Below are positions 17,471 through 24,924 of a DNA stretch of 64,000 bases, one piece after another. The stretch comes from an uncultured Roseicyclus sp. (GTDB taxonomy: Bacteria > Pseudomonadota > Alphaproteobacteria > Rhodobacterales > Rhodobacteraceae), in the NCBI GenBank assembly GCA_947489665.1, contig CANLEH010000004.1, forward strand, positions 186,001 through 250,000, read 5' to 3'. A model generated the notes under the pieces. It was given only the letters and a program-made list of their open reading frames with translations. It was not told where the DNA came from and searched no databases. Each line of letters starts with the position of its first letter. Positions within the stretch are counted from its first letter, which is position 1. Both the position numbers and the translations under genes were made by a program.

Positions 17471-19810
17471 TCACTCGCCGTAAGGCACCCAGATCGTCTT
17501 GGTCTCGGTCGCCTGTGCGAGGGCCAGCTTTGGATCAAGCGTCGCCCAATCCGGATTGCCGCCGTGGTTCACCCAGGTCCGTTTCAGGTTCAAGGCGCTT
17601 GCACGCTCCAGCTCGGCCAAATCCACATGCGGGGTGAAGGACCACAATGCGTCCACGTTGGCATGTGCCGCCAAAGTTGCTGCCATATCGCCATGCAGAC
17701 CCGTGACGATATTCGCGACGCCCGCCGGAACGTCTGAGGTTTCCAGCACTTGATAGAGGTCCGTCGCGACCAGCGGGGCCGCCTGACTTGGCACAAGAAC
17801 CAGCCGGTTGCCCATCGTCATGGCCGCGGCAAGGAGGGTCGCAGACCCGAGGAGGGGCGCGTCATCGGGCGCGAGCGCGCCGATCACACCGACCGGCTCG
17901 TGCATGGCCAAAGCTATGCCGCGGATCGGAACGCCGTTGGCCGCGCCGTCATATTTGTCAGCGAAGGCGGCATAGGTGAAAAGCGCGTTGATCGTGGCAT
18001 CGACTTCGGCCCGTGCCTTCGCGGCGGAGGTGTTCGTCGTGTCGCGGATCCGGTCGGCGAATTCCGTCGCGCGGGCCGATAGGTTCTCGCCCAGATAGTA
18101 CAGGATTTGCGCGCGCAGATGGCCTGTGGTCTTGGACCAGCCTTTGGCGGCCGCAGCGGCTTCCACGGCGTTGCGAATATCCTTGCGATTGCCCAGACCC
18201 GTATGGCCCCAAAGCGCCCCCGATTTACTGTAGTGGGCTTGGCTGTAGCCGCCATCAGGCCGGACCTGCTTGCCGCCGACATACATCTTCGCGGTGCGGT
18301 CCATCCCCTCGGCTGTCGGAGCCTCGGGTGCGTTCGGCACAGGCAGCGCCTTTGCGGGGGACAGTTTCGAGGTCGGTTTGAGATAGGCTTGCAGCCCCTC
18401 CCACCCGCCTTCGCGGCCAAACCCGCTTTCGCGCACGCCGCCGAAGGGGGCCGCGGCGTCAAACAGGTTCGTGGCATTCACCCAGACCACGCCTGCCACC
18501 AGCTTCGGCGCGATGTCGAGGGCAAGGTTCAGGTTTTCCGTCCACAGCGTCGCGGCCAGCCCGTATCGGGTGTTGTTGGCGACCTCCACGGCCTCCGCCG
18601 GCGTGCGGAAAGTGGTGGAGACAAGCACCGGCCCAAAGATCTCTTCCTGCATCAGGGGGGCTGCCGTATGCAGGCCCGTGATCAGCGTGGGCGGATAGAA
18701 GCAGCCGGTCTCCGGCACAGGGATCGGCGCTTGGTAGACCTTGCCGTCCGTTTCGCTGACCATCTTGGTGATGGTGGCATGTTGCACCGGGTCGACGATG
18801 GCGCCCACATCGATGCACTTGTCCATCGGATCGCCGATGCGCAGGTTCGCCATGCGGGCCTTGAGGCGGGCATGGAAATCTTCGGCGATGCCTTCTTGCA
18901 CCAGAAGGCGAGAGCCTGCGCAGCACACCTGGCCCTGATTGAACCAGATCGCATCCACCAGCCCTTCGATGGCGCTGTCGATATCGGCGTCCTCGAACAC
19001 GATGTAGGGGGACTTGCCGCCAAGCTCCAACGTCAGGCTTTTGCCGGTGCCTGCAGTCTGTTCCCGGATACGACGGCCTACGGCGGTGGAGCCGGTGAAG
19101 GCGATCTTGTCGACGTCCGCGTCGACCAACGCGGCCCCGGTTTCCCCGTCCCCGGTGACGATGTTCACAACGCCAGGCGGCACGCCCGCCTCCTGACAGA
19201 TCTCCGCAAAGACCATGGCCGAAAGTGACGTGTATTCGGCGGGTTTCAGGACCACCGTGTTCCCGGCGGCCAGAGCAGGCGCGATCTTCCAGGCCAGCAT
19301 CAAAAGCGGGAAGTTCCACGGGATGATCTGGCCGCATACGCCGATGGGGGCAAAGCCGGGCATCTCAGCATCGACCAGCTGCGCAAGGCCCGCGTGGTAA
19401 TAGAAATGTCGGATCGCAAGCGGCACGTCGATGTCGCGGGACTCGCGGATCGGTTTGCCGTTGTCGAGCGTCTCCATCGTCGCCAGCAGGCGCGAATGCT
19501 TCTGCATCAACCGCGCGATGGCATAAAGGACGCGGGCACGTGCGGAGGCATCCTTGGCCCATTTCGGTTGCGCCTTGCGGGCGGCGGCAACGGCCTTGGT
19601 AACCTCTTCAGGACTGCCCTTGGTCACGCCCGCCAATTTCTCGCCGGTTGCGGGGTTGTTCGACGCGAAATCATCGCGCAGAGGGCCCCATTTGCCGCCG
19701 ATGAAATGGCCTGCGATGCCACCGCGATCGGCCAGCCATCCAATGGCTTCGGCAGACGATTCAGGGGCCGGGCCGTACTCCATGCTTTCGAAGATATCGC
19801 GGGTGTTCAT
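17471..19810 (-). CDS. ALDH16-type two-domain aldehyde dehydrogenase
   Basis: Protein of 779 residues. Residues 1 to about 490 are a complete aldehyde dehydrogenase with ELGGKSP (general base) and GQVCCAGS (catalytic Cys). Residues from about 510 to the end form a second, shorter ALDH-like domain (YVGGKQVRPDGG, GVIGALAPDDAPLLG) that lacks both catalytic motifs. This layout is that of ALDH16, known from human ALDH16A1 and from a structurally studied Loktanella enzyme, where the pseudo-ALDH domain is structural. It is last in the deoC operon, two bases after a small membrane-protein gene, so acetaldehyde made by DeoC is a likely substrate. The ATG at 19810 is chosen over an upstream one inside the neighbouring gene. 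Confidence 0.9.
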   Translation of the reverse strand: MNTRDIFESMEYGPAPESSAEAIGWLADRGGIAGHFIGGKWGPLRDDFASNNPATGEKLAGVTKGSPEEVTKAVAAARKAQPKWAKDASARARVLYAIARLMQKHSRLLATMETLDNGKPIRESRDIDVPLAIRHFYYHAGLAQLVDAEMPGFAPIGVCGQIIPWNFPLLMLAWKIAPALAAGNTVVLKPAEYTSLSAMVFAEICQEAGVPPGVVNIVTGDGETGAALVDADVDKIAFTGSTAVGRRIREQTAGTGKSLTLELGGKSPYIVFEDADIDSAIEGLVDAIWFNQGQVCCAGSRLLVQEGIAEDFHARLKARMANLRIGDPMDKCIDVGAIVDPVQHATITKMVSETDGKVYQAPIPVPETGCFYPPTLITGLHTAAPLMQEEIFGPVLVSTTFRTPAEAVEVANNTRYGLAATLWTENLNLALDIAPKLVAGVVWVNATNLFDAAAPFGGVRESGFGREGGWEGLQAYLKPTSKLSPAKALPVPNAPEAPTAEGMDRTAKMYVGGKQVRPDGGYSQAHYSKSGALWGHTGLGNRKDIRNAVEAAAAAKGWSKTTGHLRAQILYYLGENLSARATEFADRIRDTTNTSAAKARAEVDATINALFTYAAFADKYDGAANGVPIRGIALAMHEPVGVIGALAPDDAPLLGSATLLAAAMTMGNRLVLVPSQAAPLVATDLYQVLETSDVPAGVANIVTGLHGDMAATLAAHANVDALWSFTPHVDLAELERASALNLKRTWVNHGGNPDWATLDPKLALAQATETKTIWVPYGE

Positions 19811-19811
19811 A

Positions 19812-20093
19812 TCAAAGACCCCTGAAAAGGATGAGGGCAGCCACCGCCACAAGCAGGATCAACGCCACTGCTTTTCGGATCCGTGCGCGTTGCGCAATGG
19901 CTGCGTGAGGTTGCAAGTCGGCGTCGTATTCTGCGGCGGGTTGGGCAAAGGCATAAGCTGCGTTGAAGCGCGCCTGTTGTTCGGGCGTCAGCGTCGCGGT
20001 TGAAGCGGTTTCCTTGCGATGCTCCGAATAGCCCATCCAGATGACGTAAAGGACAAGGCAGAGAATGATGATTGCGTTGAAACTCAGGTGCAT
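19812..20093 (-). CDS. Small membrane protein, 93 aa
   Basis: Protein with an N-terminal helix (FNAIIILCLVLYVIWMGY), a polar middle rich in Ala/Gln (TPEQQARFNAAYAFAQPAA) and a C-terminal helix (AVALILLVAVAALILFRGL). It sits between another small membrane protein and ALDH16 with gaps of only a few bases. It resembles its upstream neighbour in size and layout (helix - polar region with QAR-F - helix), so the two may be distant paralogues. No function is recognised. Confidence 0.65.
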   Translation of the reverse strand: MHLSFNAIIILCLVLYVIWMGYSEHRKETASTATLTPEQQARFNAAYAFAQPAAEYDADLQPHAAIAQRARIRKAVALILLVAVAALILFRGL

Positions 20094-20096
20094 CGA

Positions 20097-20378
20097 TCAC
20101 GCCCCAATCAGGATGTAGGCGGCAAGGGACGCGGTCATGGTAAGGGCTGCAGCAATGGTCACGGGGCGCGCACGGTCTGCGGCGTCGGCCACGGCGCGGA
20201 ACTCCGCGGGCATGTCGGCGCGATTGGCCTTGTTGCGGTACTTCTTGTTGAAGGTACGTGCCTGATCGACCGTTAGCTTCAGCGCTTCTTCCTTGAGCGG
20301 TCGATTGACGCGCATCATCAGCCAAAGGCTGACGCCAATCACGATGAGCAGGAGGATGAAGTTGAAGTCTATTGGCAT
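20097..20378 (-). CDS. Small membrane protein, 93 aa
   Basis: Protein with an N-terminal helix (FNFILLLIVIGVSLWLMM), a basic middle (VDQARTFNKKYRNKANRAD) and a C-terminal helix (VTIAAALTMTASLAAYILIGA). The ATG at 20378 starts four bases after the deoC stop; an earlier in-frame ATG would lie inside deoC. Its size and pattern match the following gene. Position in the deoC-ALDH16 operon suggests a role linked to deoxynucleoside use, but this is inference only. Confidence 0.65.
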   Translation of the reverse strand: MPIDFNFILLLIVIGVSLWLMMRVNRPLKEEALKLTVDQARTFNKKYRNKANRADMPAEFRAVADAADRARPVTIAAALTMTASLAAYILIGA

Positions 20379-20382
20379 GGCC

Positions 20383-21384
20383 TCACCCAATCGGATGCCG
20401 CCAACCGGCGGAATAGGCGCCGGTGACATGGTGCTCAAGTTGCCGTTCGATATCGCCCAAAAGCGAAGACGCTCCGAACCGGAACAGATCCGGTTGCAGC
20501 CAACGATTGCCCAATTCCTCTTTCATCAGGCTCAGGTAAACGAGGCTGTCCTTCGCCTTTGAAATTCCGCCTGCCGGTTTGTAGCCGACCTTGTAGCCAG
20601 TCCGCGCCTCGAACGCGCGGATGGCGCGGATCATGGTGAGGCTGACGGGAAGCGTAGCGTTCACGCTTTCCTTGCCGGTGGAAGTCTTGATGAAATCGGC
20701 ACCGGCCATCATGCACACAAGCGATGCTTTGGCGACGTTGCGCAACGTGCCGAGTTCGCCGGTGGCCAGGATCGCCTTCACATGCGCCGCGCCGCAGGCT
20801 TCGCGGAATGCCTTCATTTCATCGTAAAGGGCCTGCCAGTTCCCGGTCAGCGCGTGACGACGGGAGATGACGATGTCGATTTCCTTCGCACCGGCGGCGA
20901 CCGACATCTCTATCTCTTTCACGCGGAGTTCGAACGGGCTGAGGCCAGCGGGAAAGCCGGTGGAGACGGCGGCGACGGGGATATTCGTGCCCTGCAGCGC
21001 CTCAACGGCGGTCTCGATCATGTCATGATAGACGCACACTGCACCGGTGGTGATTGGCGGCAGGCCAAGCGCCTCCAGCAGATCGGCGCGGACCGGTTGG
21101 CGCGCCTTGGCGCACAGACGGCGCACCCGGCCTTCTGTGTCATCGCCCGACAATGTCGTCAGGTCGATCAGAGTGATCGCCTTGGCCAGCCACGCGGCCT
21201 GATGCGTTTTCTTGACGGAGCGCCGACCCGGCAAGGTCGCTGCACGGCGTTCGATGGCCGAGGTATTGGCCTGAACCGAGGCAACCCAGTCGAGGTCCAG
21301 CTCCATGCCATCGTTTCGAGGCAGGTGAACCTGTGGCAGTTGGTCGGTGGTGGTTGTGGTGGCGTGGTGAAGCGTGTCGGTCAT
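20383..21384 (-). CDS. deoC: Deoxyribose-phosphate aldolase
   Basis: Class I aldolase that splits 2-deoxyribose 5-phosphate into glyceraldehyde 3-phosphate and acetaldehyde (EC 4.1.2.4). The Schiff-base lysine is in DFIKTSTGK, the second lysine in HVKAILATGEL, and the catalytic Asp in KEIDIVIS. At 333 residues it is longer than the E. coli enzyme (259) and close to the eukaryotic DERA type, with an N-terminal extension of about 60 residues. It heads an operon with two small membrane proteins and ALDH16. A TTGACC-N4-GGTCAA palindrome lies 59-74 bases upstream and may be its operator. Confidence 0.93.
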   Translation of the reverse strand: MTDTLHHATTTTTDQLPQVHLPRNDGMELDLDWVASVQANTSAIERRAATLPGRRSVKKTHQAAWLAKAITLIDLTTLSGDDTEGRVRRLCAKARQPVRADLLEALGLPPITTGAVCVYHDMIETAVEALQGTNIPVAAVSTGFPAGLSPFELRVKEIEMSVAAGAKEIDIVISRRHALTGNWQALYDEMKAFREACGAAHVKAILATGELGTLRNVAKASLVCMMAGADFIKTSTGKESVNATLPVSLTMIRAIRAFEARTGYKVGYKPAGGISKAKDSLVYLSLMKEELGNRWLQPDLFRFGASSLLGDIERQLEHHVTGAYSAGWRHPIG

Positions 21385-21442
21385 GGGACGGCCCTGATGC
21401 GCGTTGTCCCTAAGGTCTCACGCGGGGGCATGGAAGGCAAGG

Positions 21443-21458
21443 TTGACCAAACGGTCAA
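21443..21458. promoter_or_regulatory. TTGACC-AAAC-GGTCAA palindrome upstream of deoC
   Basis: Perfect 6-base arms with a 4-base centre, located 59-74 bases upstream of the deoC start and just 3' of the YdcZ-like gene end. It matches the core TGACC-N4-GGTCA found five times at 34.2 kb and once at 24.7 kb, so it may be a binding site of the same TetR-like dimeric regulator. Confidence 0.5.
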
Positions 21459-21461
21459 AAA

Positions 21462-21908
21462 TCAGATGCGGGACAGAACAAGACCTGCGGCGACCAGCCC
21501 AATGGCGGCGATACGTGTCCAACTGACCTCTCGCACCTGCAAGCCAAACGCGCCGATCGCATCCAGCACAAGGGCCGCGGCAAGCTGGCCGAAAATCAAG
21601 GCGGCGACCAGAGTCACCACCCCAAGAGTGCCGACTGACCAGACTGCAGCCCAAACATAAACGGCGCCAAGTGCACCACCCACCCAGGCCCACCAGGGGG
21701 CAGCGGCCACTTGGCCGACACTGGGCACCGCTCCGCGCAGAACCACAATGATGGACAAGACAATGGCCCCCACGATGAAGCTAATCGCAGCCGCCACGAC
21801 CGGATCGCCCGCATGGCTGCCTAACCGAGCGTTGATGGGGGCCTGCGTAGAAATACACGCCCCGCCCACGGCGACGGCTATCAGGGCGAAGATGTATTGG
21901 CTGGACAT
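21462..21908 (-). CDS. DMT superfamily transporter, YdcZ/DUF606-like
   Basis: Small membrane protein of 148 residues with five predicted helices, the typical size of the half-length YdcZ (DUF606) members of the drug/metabolite transporter superfamily. Family features include the opening CISTQAPINARLG, PWWAWVGGALGAVYV and LGVVTLVAALIFGQL segments. The ATG at 21908 is preceded by GGAGG. These short proteins are thought to act as homo- or hetero-dimers; the substrate is unknown. Confidence 0.85.
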   Translation of the reverse strand: MSSQYIFALIAVAVGGACISTQAPINARLGSHAGDPVVAAAISFIVGAIVLSIIVVLRGAVPSVGQVAAAPWWAWVGGALGAVYVWAAVWSVGTLGVVTLVAALIFGQLAAALVLDAIGAFGLQVREVSWTRIAAIGLVAAGLVLSRI

Positions 21909-22008
21909 GGCGCGCCTCCGGCAGAGTGGAGTGTGACGATGCGCCGACCAACCGGAATTGCCAAGAGTGCACGCGCAAGCTAGGACCGCGATAACCGGAG
22001 GGAAGCCC

Positions 22009-22686
22009 ATGTCGTTTGACCGTTCCATCAAGATCGCGCCGTCGATCCTTGCCGCCGACTTCGCCAATTTTGGCGCTGAAGTTCAGGCGGTCGAGGCGCA
22101 GGGGGCAGACTGGATCCACATTGACGTGATGGACGGGCATTTCGTGCCAAACCTCACATTCGGCCCGCCGATGGTCAAAGCGTTGCGCCGCCATGTGTCG
22201 ACGGTGATGGATGTTCATTTGATGATCGCACCCGTCGATCCGTATATCGAGGCCTATGCAGATGCGGGCGCGGACGTTTTGACCGCGCACGTGGAGGCCG
22301 GGCCGCACATCCACAGAACGCTCCAGGCCATTCGTGGGACGGGGATGAAGGCGGGCGTTGCGCTCAATCCCGGCACACCTGCCAGCGCCATAGCGCATGT
22401 TCTGGACCTGTGTGATCTGATCTGCGTGATGACCGTGAACCCGGGCTTCGGGGGGCAAAGCTTTATCGACATGTCCGGCAAGATTGCCCAGTTACGCGCC
22501 ATGATCGGGGACCGTGAGGTGCACATCGAGATTGACGGTGGTGTTGACGTGAACACCGCGCCGATTGTGGCGGGGGCAGGCGCGGACGTGCTGGTCGCTG
22601 GCTCTGCCGTGTTCCGGGGCGGCTCGGTCGAAACCCCTGGTCCTTACGGTGAGAATATCCGGGCCATCAGGGCCGCCGCCGGATGA
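22009..22686 (+). CDS. rpe: Ribulose-phosphate 3-epimerase
   Basis: Metal-dependent TIM-barrel epimerase that interconverts ribulose 5-phosphate and xylulose 5-phosphate in the pentose phosphate pathway (EC 5.1.3.1). The 225-residue chain has IAPSILAADFANFG, the metal-site HIDVMDGHFVPN, MTVNPGFGGQ and EIDGGV motifs. The ATG at 22009 is preceded by GGAGGG. The stop overlaps the next gene's ATG by four bases. Confidence 0.95.
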   Translation: MSFDRSIKIAPSILAADFANFGAEVQAVEAQGADWIHIDVMDGHFVPNLTFGPPMVKALRRHVSTVMDVHLMIAPVDPYIEAYADAGADVLTAHVEAGPHIHRTLQAIRGTGMKAGVALNPGTPASAIAHVLDLCDLICVMTVNPGFGGQSFIDMSGKIAQLRAMIGDREVHIEIDGGVDVNTAPIVAGAGADVLVAGSAVFRGGSVETPGPYGENIRAIRAAAG

Positions 22687-23612
22687 ATGGGCACACCACC
22701 CACGACGCGCTGGAAGACCCACGCAATGCCGATATCGGCATTTATGTGAATGGCGAGATCGTGCACCGGGATGACGCGAAAGTCTCGGTTTATGACAGCG
22801 GTTTCATGCTGGGGGATGGCATGTGGGAGGGGTTGCGGCTCTACGATGGGGTCTGGGCCTTTTTCGATGAGCACATGGATCGGTTCTTCGACAGTTGCAA
22901 AGCCGTGAGCCTTGATGTCGGGATGGACCGGCAGGGCATCTTTGATGCTTTGGAGATGACCCGCGCTGCGAATGGGATGGAAACAGATGTGCATTGCCGC
23001 TTGATGCTGACGCGCGGCGTGAAGGTGCGGCCGTTTCAGCATCCGTCGCTCAGCCAATCGGGGCCGACGCTTGTGATCATCATGGAGCATTCGAAGCCTG
23101 TCGACCGTTTGCAGGGCGCGGGCATTCGGCTGGCCACCGTTCCGCAGGTGCGCGGGCTGCCGATGAGCCAGGATCCGAAGTACAATTCCCACTCGAAGCT
23201 GAATTGCGTGATCGCCTGTTTGCAGGCCGAACAGGCGGGTGCGGATGAGGGGTTGATGTTGGACCCGCATGGGTTCGTGAACACAACGAATGCGTGCAAC
23301 TTCTTCATCGTGAAGCGGGGCGAGGTTTGGACCTCGACCGGCGATTACTGCATGAACGGCGTCACACGGGCGAAGGTCATCGAATTGTGTCGCCACGATG
23401 GGATCCCGGTGTTCGAGCGGAATTTTTCGCTGGTCGATGTGCACGGCGCGGAGGAGGCGTTTCTCACTGGCACCTTCGGCGCGCAGACGCCGGTTGCGTC
23501 GCTGGATGGGAAACCGGTGGGGACGGGTCAACGGCCTGTGACGGCGCGGATACAGGCGCTGTACAAGGAAGCCGTCGCCGAGCATGTGGCGGCGGTGAAG
23601 GCGGGGGGCTGA
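22683..23612 (+). CDS. Class IV aminotransferase
   Basis: PLP-dependent fold-type IV enzyme of 309 residues, like branched-chain or D-amino acid aminotransferases or aminodeoxychorismate lyase. It has VYDSGFMLGDGMWEG near the N-terminus, the PLP lysine in YNSHSKLNC (about residue 170), and EEAFLTGTFGAQTPV near the C-terminus. It starts inside the end of rpe (ATGA), so it is translated with it, although the pathways are not obviously linked. The exact amino-acid substrate cannot be told from the sequence; the ilvE-like length makes a branched-chain or related substrate plausible. Confidence 0.87.
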   Translation: MNGHTTHDALEDPRNADIGIYVNGEIVHRDDAKVSVYDSGFMLGDGMWEGLRLYDGVWAFFDEHMDRFFDSCKAVSLDVGMDRQGIFDALEMTRAANGMETDVHCRLMLTRGVKVRPFQHPSLSQSGPTLVIIMEHSKPVDRLQGAGIRLATVPQVRGLPMSQDPKYNSHSKLNCVIACLQAEQAGADEGLMLDPHGFVNTTNACNFFIVKRGEVWTSTGDYCMNGVTRAKVIELCRHDGIPVFERNFSLVDVHGAEEAFLTGTFGAQTPVASLDGKPVGTGQRPVTARIQALYKEAVAEHVAAVKAGG

Positions 23613-23618
23613 TCGGGT

Positions 23619-23636
23619 TTGCTCACGCGTGAGCAA
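23619..23636. terminator. Perfect 18-base palindrome between convergent genes
   Basis: TTGCTCACG followed by CGTGAGCAA is a perfect palindrome with no loop, seven bases after the aminotransferase stop and 70 before the end of the converging nuclease gene. It resembles the hairpin at 17443-17460 (13 of 18 positions the same), also in a convergent gap. It could be a bidirectional terminator or a protein site. Confidence 0.4.
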
Positions 23637-23705
23637 GGCACTTAGATGTCTGTTTCAAAACGAAATATCGTTCCTTCTTAAAATCCTGTTTACCCAAGAA
23701 TCGGC

Positions 23706-24419
23706 TCATTTCGCGCCTTGCTGTTGACGGGCTTCGAACGCCTCCCAGACATGCATCCGGCCTTTCTGTCGGGCATCGGCGAGCCAAAGCTTCTTGCGTA
23801 CACCCGGCACCTCAAGCGCGGTATAGAGTCCGCCAGAGAACTTCGGCCAATCAATCGCCATTCCTGCCTTCACCATCTCGGCCGACAGGTCGCGACCATC
23901 GGGCAGGGTGCATTTGGCGACGGTGCGGCCATGGGCGTCTTTTTCAAGAATCTCTGCCCGGACATGTTGCCCTTTGCACAAATGGACCAGCGCCCACTTT
24001 GCTTTCTTGCCAAAGGGATGGTTCATCTCAGGCGCATCGATGCCGAAGAGCCTGATTTGCGTCTTCTTGATCCGGATGGTGTCGCCATCGACGATGTAGG
24101 CGGGCCCGGAAAGGATCTGGGGCGTGCGAACTTGGGCAGCCGTCGCCGCCGAAAACCGCCCTTGCGCCCCGGCTGGGGTGGGCTGACTGTCATAGCTAGA
24201 CGCCGGGCGTTCCGGTCGACGGCTTTCGCGCCATTTCTCAGCAGGCGGTGCGGGATTTTGGAGGGTGCTTGGCCTGACCGGGTTCGGTGGCCGCCGGTCG
24301 GCCCGATTTGCAGTGTCCCGGTCGTCGATCAGGTCGGGTGCACGAAACGCGGAAACCCCGATGCGATACACAAGCCAGATAATCCCACAAAGAAGAAAGA
24401 ACGCGATCAATACATCCAT
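23706..24419 (-). CDS. Membrane-anchored thermonuclease (SNase-like) protein
   Basis: Staphylococcal-nuclease-like protein of 237 residues. The N-terminus (MDVLIAFFLLCGIIWLVYRIG) is a membrane anchor or signal, followed by a Pro/Arg-rich low-complexity linker to about residue 115. The nuclease fold then shows VVDGDT-like IVDGDTIRI, LFGIDAPEMNHPFG and GRTVAKCTLPDGRDLSAEMVKAG. The catalytic Arg/Asp/Glu pattern of SNase is largely present, so extracytoplasmic nucleic acid cleavage is plausible. The ATG at 24419 is preferred because the hydrophobic segment follows it directly, but its ribosome site is weak; 24458 is the alternative. Confidence 0.8.
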   Translation of the reverse strand: MDVLIAFFLLCGIIWLVYRIGVSAFRAPDLIDDRDTANRADRRPPNPVRPSTLQNPAPPAEKWRESRRPERPASSYDSQPTPAGAQGRFSAATAAQVRTPQILSGPAYIVDGDTIRIKKTQIRLFGIDAPEMNHPFGKKAKWALVHLCKGQHVRAEILEKDAHGRTVAKCTLPDGRDLSAEMVKAGMAIDWPKFSGGLYTALEVPGVRKKLWLADARQKGRMHVWEAFEARQQQGAK

Positions 24420-24727
24420 ACCGGAATTTCGAACGCAAATACGTTCAGAAGCAAGCACTTACCTGCGGAGCGAACCGTATGCCGTCAGGTTTTGCGGAAT
24501 TTTGACGCGTGACGCGCGGTGCGAGGGAGGCAGAGGCGCTCCCTCGCGTTACGTTGTCGATCTCAAGGGACCCTCGCACGCGTGCGGGTTGTGCGGGGTC
24601 GGTAGATGAATTCAACTGGACTGGTCACGCGAGCCGCTACATGCGGCAACACAACTCGAAAGCCGCGGGGCCTGAAATCGGGCCACCGGTATGCAATATA
24701 TGCCATCATTTCACAGCCCACGGCTAC

Positions 24728-24743
24728 TTGACCAAAAGGTCAT
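24728..24743. promoter_or_regulatory. TTGACC-AAAA-GGTCAT palindrome
   Basis: Single copy of the TGACC-N4-GGTCA pattern in the intergenic region between the nuclease gene and the end of ccrA. It does not lie directly before a recognised gene, which fits either an uncatalogued transcript on the plus strand or a site scattered for another reason. Confidence 0.4.
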
Positions 24744-24862
24744 GTCCATGGTCAGCGGCGGAACAAGTCCTCCGGCCTGCCGGTCATTGTTTCCGCAAGA
24801 GCGCTGGATTGCGTTTTTTTGATGGCGGCTCTGTTTCTCGCCAGAATCGTGGGCCACACCAC

Positions 24863-24896
24863 AAAAAGCCCCACGCCGGTTTCTCCGACGCGGGGC
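24863..24896 (-). terminator. Intrinsic terminator of ccrA
   Basis: Read on the minus strand, GCCCCGCGTCGG pairs with CCGGCGTGGGGC around a GAGAAA-type loop and is followed by TTTTTG. It lies 29 bases after the ccrA stop. Confidence 0.8.
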
Positions 24897-24924
24897 GCGT
24901 AGTCTTGGGGTGCATTCTATTGGG

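Larger units (their letters stand above)
24420..24924. other. 505-base intergenic region, structured, possible small RNA
   Basis: No convincing protein gene. It holds a hairpin with an 8-base perfect stem (GCGAGGGA 24521-24528 / TCCCTCGC 24540-24547), a 12-base palindrome CGCACGCGTGCG (24575-24586), a TTGACC-N4-GGTCAT palindrome (24728-24743), a weak plus-strand terminator (CGCAA 24794-24798 / TTGCG 24809-24813 then seven T) and the ccrA terminator. The plus-strand terminator, with no gene before it on that strand, is the reason to suspect a small RNA. Confidence 0.35.
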
